Source: Sphingomonas bacterium (GTDB taxonomy: Bacteria; Pseudomonadota; Alphaproteobacteria; Sphingomonadales; Sphingomonadaceae). Taken from it: 64,000 nt of DNA. Of the stretch, positions 17,645 through 26,906 are shown piece by piece. The stretch lies in NCBI RefSeq assembly GCF_903642285.1, contig NZ_CAHJWJ010000001.1, forward strand, positions 124,001 through 188,000, given 5' to 3'. A program made the position numbers and the translations under genes. The first letter of the stretch is position 1. Each line of letters opens with the position of its first letter. The notes beneath the pieces are model-generated. The model did no database searches, was not told the DNA's origin, and worked only from the letters and a program-made list of their open reading frames with translations.

Positions 17645-19684
17645 ATGACCGACGCCCCGATTGGCAATCCGCTGCTGACCGATACCGACCTGCCCGATTT
17701 CGCCGCGATCAGACCGGAGCACGTCGTTCCCGCGGTCACGGCACTGGTCGACGATCACCGCGCAGCGGTCGATCGCATCACGACTTCGGGTGCGAGCGGC
17801 TTTGGCGATGTCGTGCTCGCAAGCGAACGCGCGGATTTCACGCTCAGCCGCGGGTGGTCGCCGGTCGGGCATCTCCACGGCGTCGCGGATACGCCGGACC
17901 TTCGCGCCGCGCATGCGCAGGCGCAGGCGATGCTGTCCGAATATTTCGCCGTCGCCGGTCAGAATCGCGATTTGTACGCCGCGCTGATTCGCGTTGCCGA
18001 TGGTGCCGGTTTTCCGGACCTGCCCGCGGCCGATCGTCGCGCCGTCGAACTCGGTATCCGCGGATTTCGGTTGTCGGGTGTCGCGCTGGAAGGTGACGCA
18101 CAGGCGCGGTTCCGCGAGATCGGGACGACGCTCAGCCGGCTCGGCACCGAATTCGGCAATGCGGTGCTGGACGCGACCGAGGCCTGGAGCGAGCATGTGA
18201 TCGACGATGCCGCGCTTGCCGGGGTGCCACCCTCGGCGCTTGCCATCCTGAGAAGCTACGCCGTCGAGAAGGGACTGGACGGCTGGCTGGTGACGCTTCG
18301 TCAGCCAAGCGTTCAGGCAATACTGACCTATGCGACCGACCGCGATCTGCGCGCGCGGGTCTACCGCGCGTACAACACGCGGGCATCGGACCAGTCCGAC
18401 AGCCCGCAATTCGATAACGCGGCGCGAATCGCGCAGATCGTGGCGCTTCGTCACGAATCCGCGCAGCTGCTCGGCTTTAGCGATGCCGCCGCACGCTCGG
18501 TCGAGACCAAGATGGCGCAGTCCGCGGACGAGGCGCTGGCGTTCCTCGCCGATCTCGCCCGACGTGCGCGCCCGTTGGCGGAGGCGGATCTGGCGGACGC
18601 GCGTGCGTTCGCGAAGACGGAATTCGAAATCGACACGCTGATGCCCTGGGACATGGGCTTCGTGGCCGAAGCCCTTCGCCGCCAGCGCCATGGCCTCGAT
18701 GAGGAAGCGATCAAGGCGTATTTCCCGTTGCCGCATGTCCTGTCGGGCGTCCGGTCGCTGGTCGAGCGGCTGTATGGCGTGCGTCTGATCGCACGCGAAG
18801 GCGTTTCGGTCTGGAACGCCAGCGTCTTATATTATGACCTGGTCGGCGTGTCCGGCGTGCCGTTCGCGGGGGTCTATCTCGATCTGCATGCGCGCGGCGG
18901 CAAGCGGGGCGGGGCGTGGATGGACGTCTGCCGACCGCGTTTCCGTGACGCCGACCGGACTCATACGCCGGTCGCCTATCTGACGTGCAACTTCGCGCCG
19001 CCGACACCCGATCGGCCGGCCTTGCTGAGCCACAACGACGTGCTGACGTTGTTGCACGAATTCGGCCACGTGCTTCACCACGTGCTGACCGAGGTCGACC
19101 TGCCGTCGATCGGCGGCATATCGTCGGTGGAATGGGATGCGGTCGAATTGCCGAGCCAGTTCATGGAGAATTTCGGCTGGGACAAGGCGACGCTTGCCGA
19201 AGTGTCGAGACATGTCGACACCGGCGCGGCGCTGCCCGACGATCTGTACGACAGGATGCTCGGCGCGCGGCGGTTCCAGGCGGGTCTGTTTCTGCTTCGC
19301 CAGATCGAATTCGCGACCTTCGACCTGCGCCTTCACCGCGATTTCGACCCCGCGGTCGGCGCGCAAGTCGAGCAGACGCTCGCCAAAGTTCGGGCGGAGG
19401 TGTCGGTGATGGCACCGCCTGAATGGTCGCGCTTCGCCAATGCGTTCGGCCACGTGTTCGCCGGCGGCTATGCGGCGGGCTATTACAGTTACCTGTGGGC
19501 GGAATTGCTGTCGGCGGACGCGTACGAGGGGTTCGCGGAGGCCGGCCCGGCGGCGGGTGACGTGTTTCGGCGCGAGATCCTGTCGCGCGGCGCGAGTCGA
19601 CCGGCGGCGGACAGTTTTGCGGCCTATCGGGGGCGTGCCGCCAAGCCGGATGCGCTGCTCAGGCATTACGGGCTGGCGGCCTAG
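17645..19684 (+). CDS. prlC: M3 family oligopeptidase (oligopeptidase A/Dcp-like)
   Basis: Zinc metallopeptidase of 679 aa that degrades short peptides. The active site HEFGH (His471-His475) is followed by the third-ligand region around VEWDAVELPSQFMENF, and AGGYAAGYYSYLWAE near the C-terminus is the conserved substrate-binding block of M3A enzymes. No signal peptide is evident from the start at 17645 (MTDAPIGNPLL), so it is probably cytoplasmic, like PrlC. Dipeptidyl carboxypeptidase Dcp is the close alternative; length and start favour PrlC. It is divergent from the porin and single. Confidence 0.9.
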   Translation: MTDAPIGNPLLTDTDLPDFAAIRPEHVVPAVTALVDDHRAAVDRITTSGASGFGDVVLASERADFTLSRGWSPVGHLHGVADTPDLRAAHAQAQAMLSEYFAVAGQNRDLYAALIRVADGAGFPDLPAADRRAVELGIRGFRLSGVALEGDAQARFREIGTTLSRLGTEFGNAVLDATEAWSEHVIDDAALAGVPPSALAILRSYAVEKGLDGWLVTLRQPSVQAILTYATDRDLRARVYRAYNTRASDQSDSPQFDNAARIAQIVALRHESAQLLGFSDAAARSVETKMAQSADEALAFLADLARRARPLAEADLADARAFAKTEFEIDTLMPWDMGFVAEALRRQRHGLDEEAIKAYFPLPHVLSGVRSLVERLYGVRLIAREGVSVWNASVLYYDLVGVSGVPFAGVYLDLHARGGKRGGAWMDVCRPRFRDADRTHTPVAYLTCNFAPPTPDRPALLSHNDVLTLLHEFGHVLHHVLTEVDLPSIGGISSVEWDAVELPSQFMENFGWDKATLAEVSRHVDTGAALPDDLYDRMLGARRFQAGLFLLRQIEFATFDLRLHRDFDPAVGAQVEQTLAKVRAEVSVMAPPEWSRFANAFGHVFAGGYAAGYYSYLWAELLSADAYEGFAEAGPAAGDVFRREILSRGASRPAADSFAAYRGRAAKPDALLRHYGLAA

Positions 19685-19699
19685 TCGTTGGTACCATGT

Positions 19700-19771
19700 T
19701 TTGCTGCGAAAGCAGGAACCCAGGTGTCGAGGCGAAACGCTTTTGGCCCCGGGCTCCTGCGTTCGCAGGAG
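19700..19771. repeat. Palindromic intergenic repeat, copy B (convergent junction)
   Basis: The right half has the intact hairpin gctcctgc-gttc-gcaggag (19753-19771); the left half (19702-19718) is a decayed inverted version with gctgcgaaagcagg. It lies between the converging oligopeptidase and cysQ genes, as copies A and C do at their junctions. Confidence 0.75.
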
Positions 19772-19784
19772 AAGGGACCTCGCG

Positions 19785-20528
19785 CTATCCCTCCCGCACC
19801 GCCGCCAGCACCGCGTCCGCGAATTCCGCGCGGCAGATCAGCAGATCCGGCAGCAACGGGTCGCGGCAATTATAGACGAGCGGCGATCCGTCGATCCGCG
19901 ATGCGTGAAGCCCCGCCGCGACCGCCACCGCGGCGGGCGCGCAATTGTCCCATTCATATTGGCCGCCGTCGTGCAGATAGATGTCCGCATCCCCCGAAAC
20001 GACCGCCATCGCCTTCGCGCCTGCCGATCCCATCGCGATCATGTCCGCCCCCAGCCGTTCGGCGACGGCCAACGCGATCGCGGGCGGGCGGGTGCGGCTG
20101 AGGACCATCCGCGGGCGTCCCTCCGCTCCCCGCCCGGCGCGAGCGTCGTCGGTCGCATAGCTTCGCCCCATCGCCGGCAGCGCGACCGCGCCCACCACGG
20201 CGACGCCATCGATCGCCAGCCCGACATGCACCGCCCAGTCGTCGCGTCCGCCCGCATATTCGCGCGTCCCGTCCAGCGGATCGACTATCCACACCCGCCG
20301 CGCCGCGCAGCGCGCCGAGTCGTCGCGTGCTTCTTCGGACAAGACGAAGTCGTCGGGCCGCAAGGCGCGAAGCCGGCCGAGGATCAACGCGTTCGCCGCA
20401 TGATCCCCCGCATCGCCCAGCGCCTTGCCCGACCCGCCGCGCGCGCGCAGGTCGAGCAGCAACGCCCCCGCTTCGTCGGCGATCATGCGGGCGATGGCGG
20501 CGTCCGTCGGTTCCATGTCGGCGATCAT
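19785..20528 (-). CDS. cysQ: 3'(2'),5'-bisphosphate nucleotidase CysQ
   Basis: Member of the inositol monophosphatase superfamily, 247 aa. It converts 3'-phosphoadenosine 5'-phosphate to AMP, recycling the by-product of sulfate assimilation. The metal-binding motifs are LSEEARD and WIVDPLDGTREYAGG, and the later WDNCAPAAVAVAAG block closes the active site. The start at 20528 has a G-rich tract upstream; an ATG at 20516 is nearly as good. Downstream end of a minus-strand run; a 72-residue membrane protein gene lies just upstream. Confidence 0.87.
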   Translation of the reverse strand: MIADMEPTDAAIARMIADEAGALLLDLRARGGSGKALGDAGDHAANALILGRLRALRPDDFVLSEEARDDSARCAARRVWIVDPLDGTREYAGGRDDWAVHVGLAIDGVAVVGAVALPAMGRSYATDDARAGRGAEGRPRMVLSRTRPPAIALAVAERLGADMIAMGSAGAKAMAVVSGDADIYLHDGGQYEWDNCAPAAVAVAAGLHASRIDGSPLVYNCRDPLLPDLLICRAEFADAVLAAVREG

Positions 20529-20557
20529 GCCACGACCGGCCGCGCCGGGCGAGAGGG

Positions 20558-20776
20558 TCAATCCGCCCCCGCGCGTTCGATCGAGTCGAGGATACGCGCG
20601 CCCGCCATGAACACCGCGATCGGGCAGGCGGCAAACAGCATGCGTCCGCCCCAGCCGGGATATTGCTGCATATAGTGAAACCCGCGTTCCACCGCCCCGG
20701 CACCAAGCCCGTAGATCACGAGGAAGGCCTCGAACTTGGTCTTGATGACGAACAGCCTGGCGAGTTTGATCCACAT
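20558..20776 (-). CDS. Small conserved membrane protein, function unknown
   Basis: 72 aa: MWIKLARLFVIKTKFEAFL is an amphipathic/hydrophobic N-terminus, followed by an aromatic-rich connector (YMQQYPGWGGRM) and a second hydrophobic segment (LFAACPIAVFMAGARIL), ending charged. Two membrane passes are likely. A good ribosome-binding site (ggagg) is visible overlapping the region just before the ATG at 20776. I do not recognise a named family. It is placed 29 bases before cysQ and is probably co-transcribed with it. Confidence 0.65.
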   Translation of the reverse strand: MWIKLARLFVIKTKFEAFLVIYGLGAGAVERGFHYMQQYPGWGGRMLFAACPIAVFMAGARILDSIERAGAD

Positions 20777-20841
20777 GACGGAGGCTCAGCAAAGCGCGTG
20801 CCGATTGCGGATTTCCGCCGATCCGGGATTGAAGGATATGG

Positions 20842-22086
20842 TTAGCTGTCAATTAACCCGACAAGGTCCAGCGCCTCGAGCAACGCCGCCCGCGCCCGTT
20901 CGATCCGCGCGATGAGCGCCGCGTCGCCGATCGCGGACGGGTCGATGGCGTCGGGCCAATGCGCCTCGACGATCCGCATGATCCGGCCGATCTTCGCCTC
21001 GTCGACCAGGAAGCGCCGATCGATCGTCGCCGGGTCGGCGGCGACTCGCAGGCGCAGGCACGCCGGGCCGCCGCCATTCGCCATCGATTCGCGAACGTCG
21101 ATCGTCCGCAGCCGGCGGATCGGGCCGTTCCCGGCGACCATCGTCCCCAGCCAGCGCCAGACGCGCGGGTTCTCGCGCGCTTCGTCGGGCAGCAACAGCG
21201 TCGTTCCGCGATCGGTCGACAGCAATTGCGCGTTGAATAGATACGATCGGATCGCATCGTCGAGCGATACCGCGGAGGCCGGAACCTCGACGATCGCGAC
21301 GGCCGGATACGCACTCTTGAGATCGGCGTAGAAACGCACCCGGTCGGCAAACGCGTGTTCATGCGCGAAGATCACATCGCCGTCCGACACCGCGACCACG
21401 TCGTTGTGGAACGCCCCTGCCGCGATCGCCTCGATGGATTGCTGGACGAACAGCGCCGTTTTCACGCCGTGGGCGCGGGCGACCGCCGCGCTCGCCTCGC
21501 GGTGCTGGCGTACGGGGAAGACGCCGCCGGACGCGCCGTAGACGAAGATCTCCACGCCCGCCGCACCCGGCGCGCCGAGCCGCATGTGGTTGGCCGCCCC
21601 TTCGTCGCCGAACGGCGCGGGCACCGGCGGATGCACGACGAACGCCGGGTCGGCAAAGGCGAGCCGCAACTGCGCTAGCGTCGCCGGCCATTCGTGGCTG
21701 CGATGCGGCATCGTCATCAGGTTCGCGACCGTCAGGTGGCAGCGGCCGTCCACGGTATCCGCCGCCGGGGATACCGTTGCTGCATTCGCCGCCCACATCG
21801 CCGATGCGGACAGCGCCTGCGCGCGCAGATGTGCGCTCGCGGCATCGTAATCGGTCGACAGCGACGTCAGCCAGCGATGGTTCGGGCGCGGGTGCGGCAG
21901 CAGGATGCCCTGAACCTGCCCGAGGTCGATCGCCGCGCGCATCTTGGTCAGCCCCTGCAGCGCTGCCGCCTTCGGACGCGAGATCGCGCCGGCATTTTGC
22001 GTGGCGGCGATATTGCCCGGTGCCAGCCCGGCATAATTATGGCTCGGACCGACGATCCCGTCGAAATTGATCTCCACCATCGCCAT
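20842..22086 (-). CDS. astB: N-succinylarginine dihydrolase AstB
   Basis: Second enzyme of the arginine succinyltransferase (AST) pathway: removes two ammonia and CO2 from N2-succinylarginine to give N2-succinylornithine. 414 aa. The N-terminus (EINFDGIVGPSHNYAGL) is diagnostic, and the pentein-fold catalytic residues fit GANNHMRLG-type and AFHNDVVAV blocks; here the former reads GAANHMRLG. The ATG at 22086 overlaps the astA stop by one base. The later genes astC, astD and astE are not in the window. Confidence 0.94.
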   Translation of the reverse strand: MAMVEINFDGIVGPSHNYAGLAPGNIAATQNAGAISRPKAAALQGLTKMRAAIDLGQVQGILLPHPRPNHRWLTSLSTDYDAASAHLRAQALSASAMWAANAATVSPAADTVDGRCHLTVANLMTMPHRSHEWPATLAQLRLAFADPAFVVHPPVPAPFGDEGAANHMRLGAPGAAGVEIFVYGASGGVFPVRQHREASAAVARAHGVKTALFVQQSIEAIAAGAFHNDVVAVSDGDVIFAHEHAFADRVRFYADLKSAYPAVAIVEVPASAVSLDDAIRSYLFNAQLLSTDRGTTLLLPDEARENPRVWRWLGTMVAGNGPIRRLRTIDVRESMANGGGPACLRLRVAADPATIDRRFLVDEAKIGRIMRIVEAHWPDAIDPSAIGDAALIARIERARAALLEALDLVGLIDS

Positions 22087-23102
22087 CACAACCGGCCGAT
22101 ATGCAGGACGACATCGCCGGTGCCGACGCTCAACGCCGCCGCACCCTCCGCGTCGATCGCGATCCCGTCGCCGGCCACCTGCACCTTGCCGTAGGCGCAG
22201 CGGAAATCCTGCAGCCGGCCGGTCGCGACCAGCGATTCGGTGCCGCCTTCGCCATCCACCGCCAGGATCGTGCGCTCGTGCGCATTGGCGATCGTCGCGA
22301 CGCGATCGGTGCGTGCGGTCATGGTCGGGCCGCCATCGAAGATGTCGACATAATTCTCGAACGCGAACCCCTCGTTCTCCAGCATCCGCATCGCCGCCCG
22401 ACCCGATGGATGCGGCAAACCGATCGCAGCGCGCGCATGGTCGGACAGCATCGCGGTATAGATCGGGTGCTTGGGCATAAGGTCGGCGATGAACTGGTGG
22501 CCGTTCATGGCGTTGAAGCTGTCGGCATCCTGGAAATTCATCGCGAAGAACCGGCCCGCCAGCCCGTCCCAGAAGGGCGACCCGCCGGTTTCGTCCATCA
22601 CCCCGCGCAGCTCCGCCAATATGCGATCGGCAAAACGCGCGCGGTGAATTCGAATGAAGAGATAGCGCGCGCGCGCCAGCAAAAGCCCTAATCCGCCCGC
22701 GCGCTCCCCCGGGTGAAGGAACAGCCCGCCGACCTCGCTCGACCCTTCCAGATCGGTGGCAAGGGTGAGCATCTCGGCCCGGAACGTGCGATCGAGCGCG
22801 CAGCTGTGCTGCGTCAATATGCCGATGCGGTAGCTGTAGAAGGGGTGCGTCTGCCCGACCTGGGTGAAGATCTGGCACGTGCCGCGCACTTCGCGCGTCG
22901 CCATGTCCTCCAGCACCAGCACGAACAATTCGTCGGCGATGGTATCGCCGTCGCGCGCGAACGCCTCGCGGCTGCGGTCCAGCTTGGCCTCCAGCGCTCG
23001 CCGGTCCGCCGGCAGGTTGGTGAAACCACCGCCGGTCAGTTTCGCCATCTCGTACAGATGCGCCAGATCGCGGTCCTTCGCGGCACGGATCCGGAAGCTC
23101 AC
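22086..23102 (-). CDS. astA: Arginine N-succinyltransferase AstA
   Basis: GNAT-fold acyltransferase, 338 aa, transferring succinyl from succinyl-CoA to the alpha-amino group of arginine, the first step of the AST catabolic pathway. Recognised from FRIRAAKDRDLAHLYEMA, LTGGGFTNLPADR, LFLHPGERAGGLG and the late NAHERTILAVD/QDFRCAYGKV region. The start is GTG at 23102, overlapping the upstream M20 gene stop by four bases (GTGA). A longer frame upstream is only the shadow of the M20 gene. Confidence 0.94.
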   Translation of the reverse strand: MSFRIRAAKDRDLAHLYEMAKLTGGGFTNLPADRRALEAKLDRSREAFARDGDTIADELFVLVLEDMATREVRGTCQIFTQVGQTHPFYSYRIGILTQHSCALDRTFRAEMLTLATDLEGSSEVGGLFLHPGERAGGLGLLLARARYLFIRIHRARFADRILAELRGVMDETGGSPFWDGLAGRFFAMNFQDADSFNAMNGHQFIADLMPKHPIYTAMLSDHARAAIGLPHPSGRAAMRMLENEGFAFENYVDIFDGGPTMTARTDRVATIANAHERTILAVDGEGGTESLVATGRLQDFRCAYGKVQVAGDGIAIDAEGAAALSVGTGDVVLHIGRL

Positions 23103-24304
23103 AACCGGCCCCGCTCGGCGAGGCGGCAGATGGTGATCGCGGACAAGGCGGCGCGTTCGGCCAGGCTGTCGATCAGCATGAATTCGTCGGGCGAATGGAT
23201 CGCGCCGCCACGGACGCCCATCGTGTCGATGACCGGTATGCCGGCCGCGGCGATGTTGTTGCCGTCGCACACCCCGCCCGTCGCGCGCCAGCCGATGTCG
23301 AGACCCAGATCCGCGCCCGCATCCTTCACCAGCGCGAAAAGCCGCGCGGCGTCGGCGTCGATCGACTTGGGTGGCCGGTTGAAGCCGCCATGGACGGTGA
23401 CGGCAACGTCGTGGTCCGCCGCGACCGCGCCGACGGCGGCGTCGAGCAGCGCGCGTGCACGGTCGATCGCGGCGGCGTCCGCGGGGCGGAAATTGATCCG
23501 AAGCACCGCATGGTCGGGCACGACGTTGTTCGGCCCGCCGCCATCGATCCGTGCCGGGTTGACCGTCAGCCCAGCGCCCGCCATCCTGCTCGACCGCAGC
23601 GCCAGATCGGCCGCGGCGACGAGCGCGTTACGACCGTCTTCCGGGTTGCGCCCGGCATGCGCGCTGCGGCCCCGGACCAGGATCGAGAAATTCCCCGTTC
23701 CGCCGCGGGCACCGGCAAGCGTGCCGTCGGGCAAGGCCGGTTCGTAGGTCAGCGCGGCCAGTCTGCCGCGCGCGGATTCGGCCAGCAGCGCGGCGGAGGA
23801 CAGCGACCCCGTCTCCTCGTCCGAATTGACGACGACGGTATAACCGATCCGCGCCGCCAGCGGCGTCGTCTCCACGGCGCGCAATGCCGCAAGCATCACC
23901 GCCAACCCGCCCTTCATATCGGCGACGCCGGGACCGCCCAACGTCGCCTGGTCGATCCGTGCGACCGTCCGGAACGCGTGATCCGCCGGGTACACCGTGT
24001 CCATATGCCCCGTGAGCAGCAGCTGCACCGGCGCGTCCGGGCGAACCGACAGCGTCAGGTGCCGGCCATGGTCGAGCGCCACGGCGCGTCCGTCCGCAGC
24101 GATGGTTTCGACGGGCACTGGATCGACCAGCCGTATCTCTCCCGGGAGCATAGCGAACGAGTCCCCCAACATCGCCGCCATCGTCGCCAGCCCGGACAGG
24201 TTGCCCGTGCCGCTGTTGATCGCCGCCCATGTCTCGACCTGAGCCAGCATCGCTTCGGCGTCGAGCGCGGCGACGGCGTCGGTCTCGGTGGCGGAAAGCG
24301 TCAT
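23099..24304 (-). CDS. M20 family metallopeptidase/deacylase
   Basis: 401-aa di-zinc hydrolase of the M20/CPG2 group. The metal ligands are in TGHMDTVYP (His, Asp), GVADMKGG (bridging Asp), NSDEETGS (catalytic Glu and Glu ligand) and the late IHSPDEFM (His). The dimerisation domain sits between (SAHAGRNPEDG). Overlaps with astA and the conserved AST context suggest it hydrolyses an N-acylated arginine-pathway intermediate or a glutamate-containing conjugate. It could stand in for AstE-like desuccinylation, but the CPG2-type sequence does not prove that. Confidence 0.85.
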   Translation of the reverse strand: MTLSATETDAVAALDAEAMLAQVETWAAINSGTGNLSGLATMAAMLGDSFAMLPGEIRLVDPVPVETIAADGRAVALDHGRHLTLSVRPDAPVQLLLTGHMDTVYPADHAFRTVARIDQATLGGPGVADMKGGLAVMLAALRAVETTPLAARIGYTVVVNSDEETGSLSSAALLAESARGRLAALTYEPALPDGTLAGARGGTGNFSILVRGRSAHAGRNPEDGRNALVAAADLALRSSRMAGAGLTVNPARIDGGGPNNVVPDHAVLRINFRPADAAAIDRARALLDAAVGAVAADHDVAVTVHGGFNRPPKSIDADAARLFALVKDAGADLGLDIGWRATGGVCDGNNIAAAGIPVIDTMGVRGGAIHSPDEFMLIDSLAERAALSAITICRLAERGRL

Positions 24305-24343
24305 CGCCGGACCCTATCGTCCGCGACGCGCGCGCGCAAAGCG

Positions 24344-25276
24344 TCAGAAGCTGTAGACCAGCCCGGCGCGTGTCGTGGTGTTGGTGCCGGACGACCCCAC
24401 CGGCGGCTCGCTTTCATACTGGATATTGTATGACAGCTGCCCCGACAACGGCCCGATCAGTTTCGCGGTGAGCGCCGTCGTACCGCCCAGCGTGCTGTCG
24501 AAGCGCTGGACATAGGCGGATGCCGCCTGGCTGACCGTCACGCCCGACAGCGGATGCCATTTGAAATCCAGCGTCCCGCGGGCGGCGATGCTGCTCTGGC
24601 GCGTGTCGTCGGTGAAGCCGGTGTCGCGGTAGCCGGGGCCGAGTTCGATATCGAGCGACATGGCAGGTTTCTTGATCGCGCTGTAACCAAGCCCGACCGA
24701 TCCGGAGTAACGATCGTAGAATCCCAGGGTCCGATCGCTCTCATAACTGAACGCGCCGTAGACATAGGCCCGCTCGTCCAGCTTGTAGTTCGGCTCGTAC
24801 GAGGCAAGAAAATGCTCGCGCGTCGTGATGCCGAGGCTTTCCTGATAATCGATCTGCGCATGGAATTTCTGGCGCCAGAGAATGCCCTCGCGCGTGGCGG
24901 ACAAGGCACCGGTCAGCCCCTTGGTATCCGACGTGCCCGTGGTCAGGAAACCGCCCAGCTCGGCCTTGCCGGTCCATAGATCGACGAACCGCGCCTCACG
25001 GATCCGGTCGGCGCGCTGGCGGTCGCGGTCGGTCCGCCATGCCTGCGCGATGGCGGACACCGCGTCGCCGCTCAGCGGGTCGGCGGTACGGGCATATTTG
25101 ACGATCGTCGCAACGTCGGTGTCGTTGCCCGATGCGATCGCCGCATCCAGCATCGCGCGGATCGCCTCCGGGATCGGCACGTCGGTCTGATCCGGCGCGC
25201 CGCCCGGATTATGCGCGGTCGCCGCCGGGATCGGCGCGGCGGCAATCAGGACCAGCGCAGGCAAGGACAGCGACAC
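24344..25276 (-). CDS. DUF481 outer-membrane beta-barrel protein
   Basis: 310 aa with a signal peptide (GTG start; SLSLPALVLIAAAPIPAATA). A helical, charged segment follows (about 30-100, EAIRAMLDAAIASGN), then strands with alternating residues, ending VYSF with a terminal Phe, typical of YdiY/DUF481 barrels. Known relatives are salt-induced outer-membrane proteins of unclear transport function. It lies 15 bases after rppH on the same strand. A mature N-terminal domain before the barrel is unusual compared with plain DUF481 proteins. Confidence 0.8.
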   Translation of the reverse strand: MSLSLPALVLIAAAPIPAATAHNPGGAPDQTDVPIPEAIRAMLDAAIASGNDTDVATIVKYARTADPLSGDAVSAIAQAWRTDRDRQRADRIREARFVDLWTGKAELGGFLTTGTSDTKGLTGALSATREGILWRQKFHAQIDYQESLGITTREHFLASYEPNYKLDERAYVYGAFSYESDRTLGFYDRYSGSVGLGYSAIKKPAMSLDIELGPGYRDTGFTDDTRQSSIAARGTLDFKWHPLSGVTVSQAASAYVQRFDSTLGGTTALTAKLIGPLSGQLSYNIQYESEPPVGSSGTNTTTRAGLVYSF

Positions 25277-25291
25277 GTGCCGGCCTTACCG

Positions 25292-25807
25292 TCAGCCGCC
25301 GCGGTTGGGAACCGTCCCGGCGGCGGCTGCGTCGAGATGGGGCCGAAAGACGGCCAGTACCTGTTGGTACAGATCGCGCTTGAAGGGCACGATCATGTGC
25401 GGAAGGTCGTCCGGATCGATCCAGCGCCACGCGCGAAACTCCGGGTGCGCGGTCGCGATATCGACGTCCGTGTCGGTGCCCAGGAACCGGAACAGGAACC
25501 ACCGCTGCCGCTGGCCGCGATATCGGCCCTTCCAGACCTTGCCGACCATCTCGGACGGCAGGTCGTAGCTCAGATCCGCGGGCGCGGTCGCGATCAGTTC
25601 GACATGTTCGGGCGCGATCCCCGTTTCCTCGCGCAGTTCGCGCACCGCGGTATCGCGTGCGTCCTCGCCCGGATCGATCCCGCCCTGCGGCATCTGCCAC
25701 GCCTCGGGCGTCGAATCGATCCGCTGCCCGACGAAAACCTGCCCCTGCCGGTTGAGGAGCATGATGCCCGCGCAGGGGCGGTAGGGCAGGGTGGCGGGGT
25801 CGATCAT
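25292..25807 (-). CDS. rppH: RNA pyrophosphohydrolase RppH
   Basis: Nudix hydrolase, 171 aa, that removes pyrophosphate from the 5' triphosphate end of mRNA and so starts RNase E-dependent decay. The Nudix box GGIDPGEDARDTAVRELREE occupies residues 42-61 and fits Gx5Ex7REUxEE. YRPCAGIMLLNRQGQVFVGQR and WQMPQGG are typical of the RppH/IalA group, as is the C-terminal FKRDLYQQVL. Its start overlaps the upstream esterase stop (ATGA). Confidence 0.94.
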   Translation of the reverse strand: MIDPATLPYRPCAGIMLLNRQGQVFVGQRIDSTPEAWQMPQGGIDPGEDARDTAVRELREETGIAPEHVELIATAPADLSYDLPSEMVGKVWKGRYRGQRQRWFLFRFLGTDTDVDIATAHPEFRAWRWIDPDDLPHMIVPFKRDLYQQVLAVFRPHLDAAAAGTVPNRGG

Positions 25808-26832
25808 GTGCCGATCCCGCCTGCGGCCTGCGCCGATACCCGCGCGCCTTCGACCTCGGCGACCATCGCCTTGACCGCCGCCAGGAAGCCGGCGACGTCG
25901 CCCTGGCTCGACGGGATCGCCTGCCGCAGACTGAGGAAGCCATGCACGTTGCCCGCCGCCTCGCGGTACACCACGGGCACGCCGTGCCGGATCAGCGCGG
26001 CGGCATAGGCGCGGCCCTGGTCGCGGATCGGGTCGAGGCTGGCGGTAACGATGACGGCGGGTGGCAAGCCGGTCAGATCACCCGACAAGGGCGATGCGCG
26101 CCAGTGCGTCGCATCGGGTCGATACGCCGCCATGAACCATTCCATGCCGGCGCGCGTGAGAAGATGATCCTCCGCGAACTGCGCATAGGACGGATATTCC
26201 TTGATCGCATCGGCGGCGGGATACAGCGGGGCCTGGACGATGACGGGTACCGCGGCGGGTTCGTCGCGTAATGCCATGGCGGTCGTGATCGCCAGCGTGC
26301 CCCCGGCGCTGTCGCCGCACAGGACGAGGCCCGTCACGGTCCGTCCGAGCGCAGCCGGGCTTCCCGCGACCCAGCGCGATGCCGCCTCGCAATCCTCGGG
26401 CGCGGCGGGCCAGGGGCATTCGGGTGCCAGGCGATAATCGACCGAGATCACCGGCATGCCCAGCCCGCGCGATATCGCCGCGCAGGCGCTGGCATGCGTG
26501 TCGATATCGCCGATCACGAATCCGCCGCCATGGAAGAACATCATCGCCGGCCCGGGCACCCGAGTCGCCGCGACATCGAACAGTCGCGCGCGGATCGCGC
26601 CTGCGGGGCCGGGAATATTCAGATCGACGATCGCGCCGAGTTCGCCGACCGGCAAATCGGCGACGTCCTTCATCGCCCGATACACCTGCCGGGCCGCCGG
26701 TGCCTCCATCTCGTGCATCTTGGGGCCGGGCACGCTGTTGAGATACGCTAGGAAGCCGCGCACATCCGGCCGCACATAGGGCGTGGTTTCGGCAGGCTTC
26801 GTTGTGGGGACATCGATCAGCGTATCCGTCAT
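25804..26832 (-). CDS. Alpha/beta hydrolase (hormone-sensitive-lipase-type esterase)
   Basis: 342 aa. The oxyanion motif FHGGGFVIGD, the nucleophile elbow GDSAGG and a downstream Asp (SLDPIRDQG) and His (GNVHGFLSL) complete the HSL-family triad. It cleaves short-chain acyl esters; the true substrate is unknown. The ATG at 26832 has aaggag at ideal distance, better than the GTG at 26838, which abuts the same site. First gene of the run esterase-rppH-DUF481-M20-astA-astB. Confidence 0.9.
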   Translation of the reverse strand: MTDTLIDVPTTKPAETTPYVRPDVRGFLAYLNSVPGPKMHEMEAPAARQVYRAMKDVADLPVGELGAIVDLNIPGPAGAIRARLFDVAATRVPGPAMMFFHGGGFVIGDIDTHASACAAISRGLGMPVISVDYRLAPECPWPAAPEDCEAASRWVAGSPAALGRTVTGLVLCGDSAGGTLAITTAMALRDEPAAVPVIVQAPLYPAADAIKEYPSYAQFAEDHLLTRAGMEWFMAAYRPDATHWRASPLSGDLTGLPPAVIVTASLDPIRDQGRAYAAALIRHGVPVVYREAAGNVHGFLSLRQAIPSSQGDVAGFLAAVKAMVAEVEGARVSAQAAGGIGT

Positions 26833-26906
26833 GCGCACTCTCCTTTTGCCGTCGCTCTTGATGTCGGTTGCTTGGGCGATCGGTCCTTCATCGCTACCTA
26901 TGCTCC

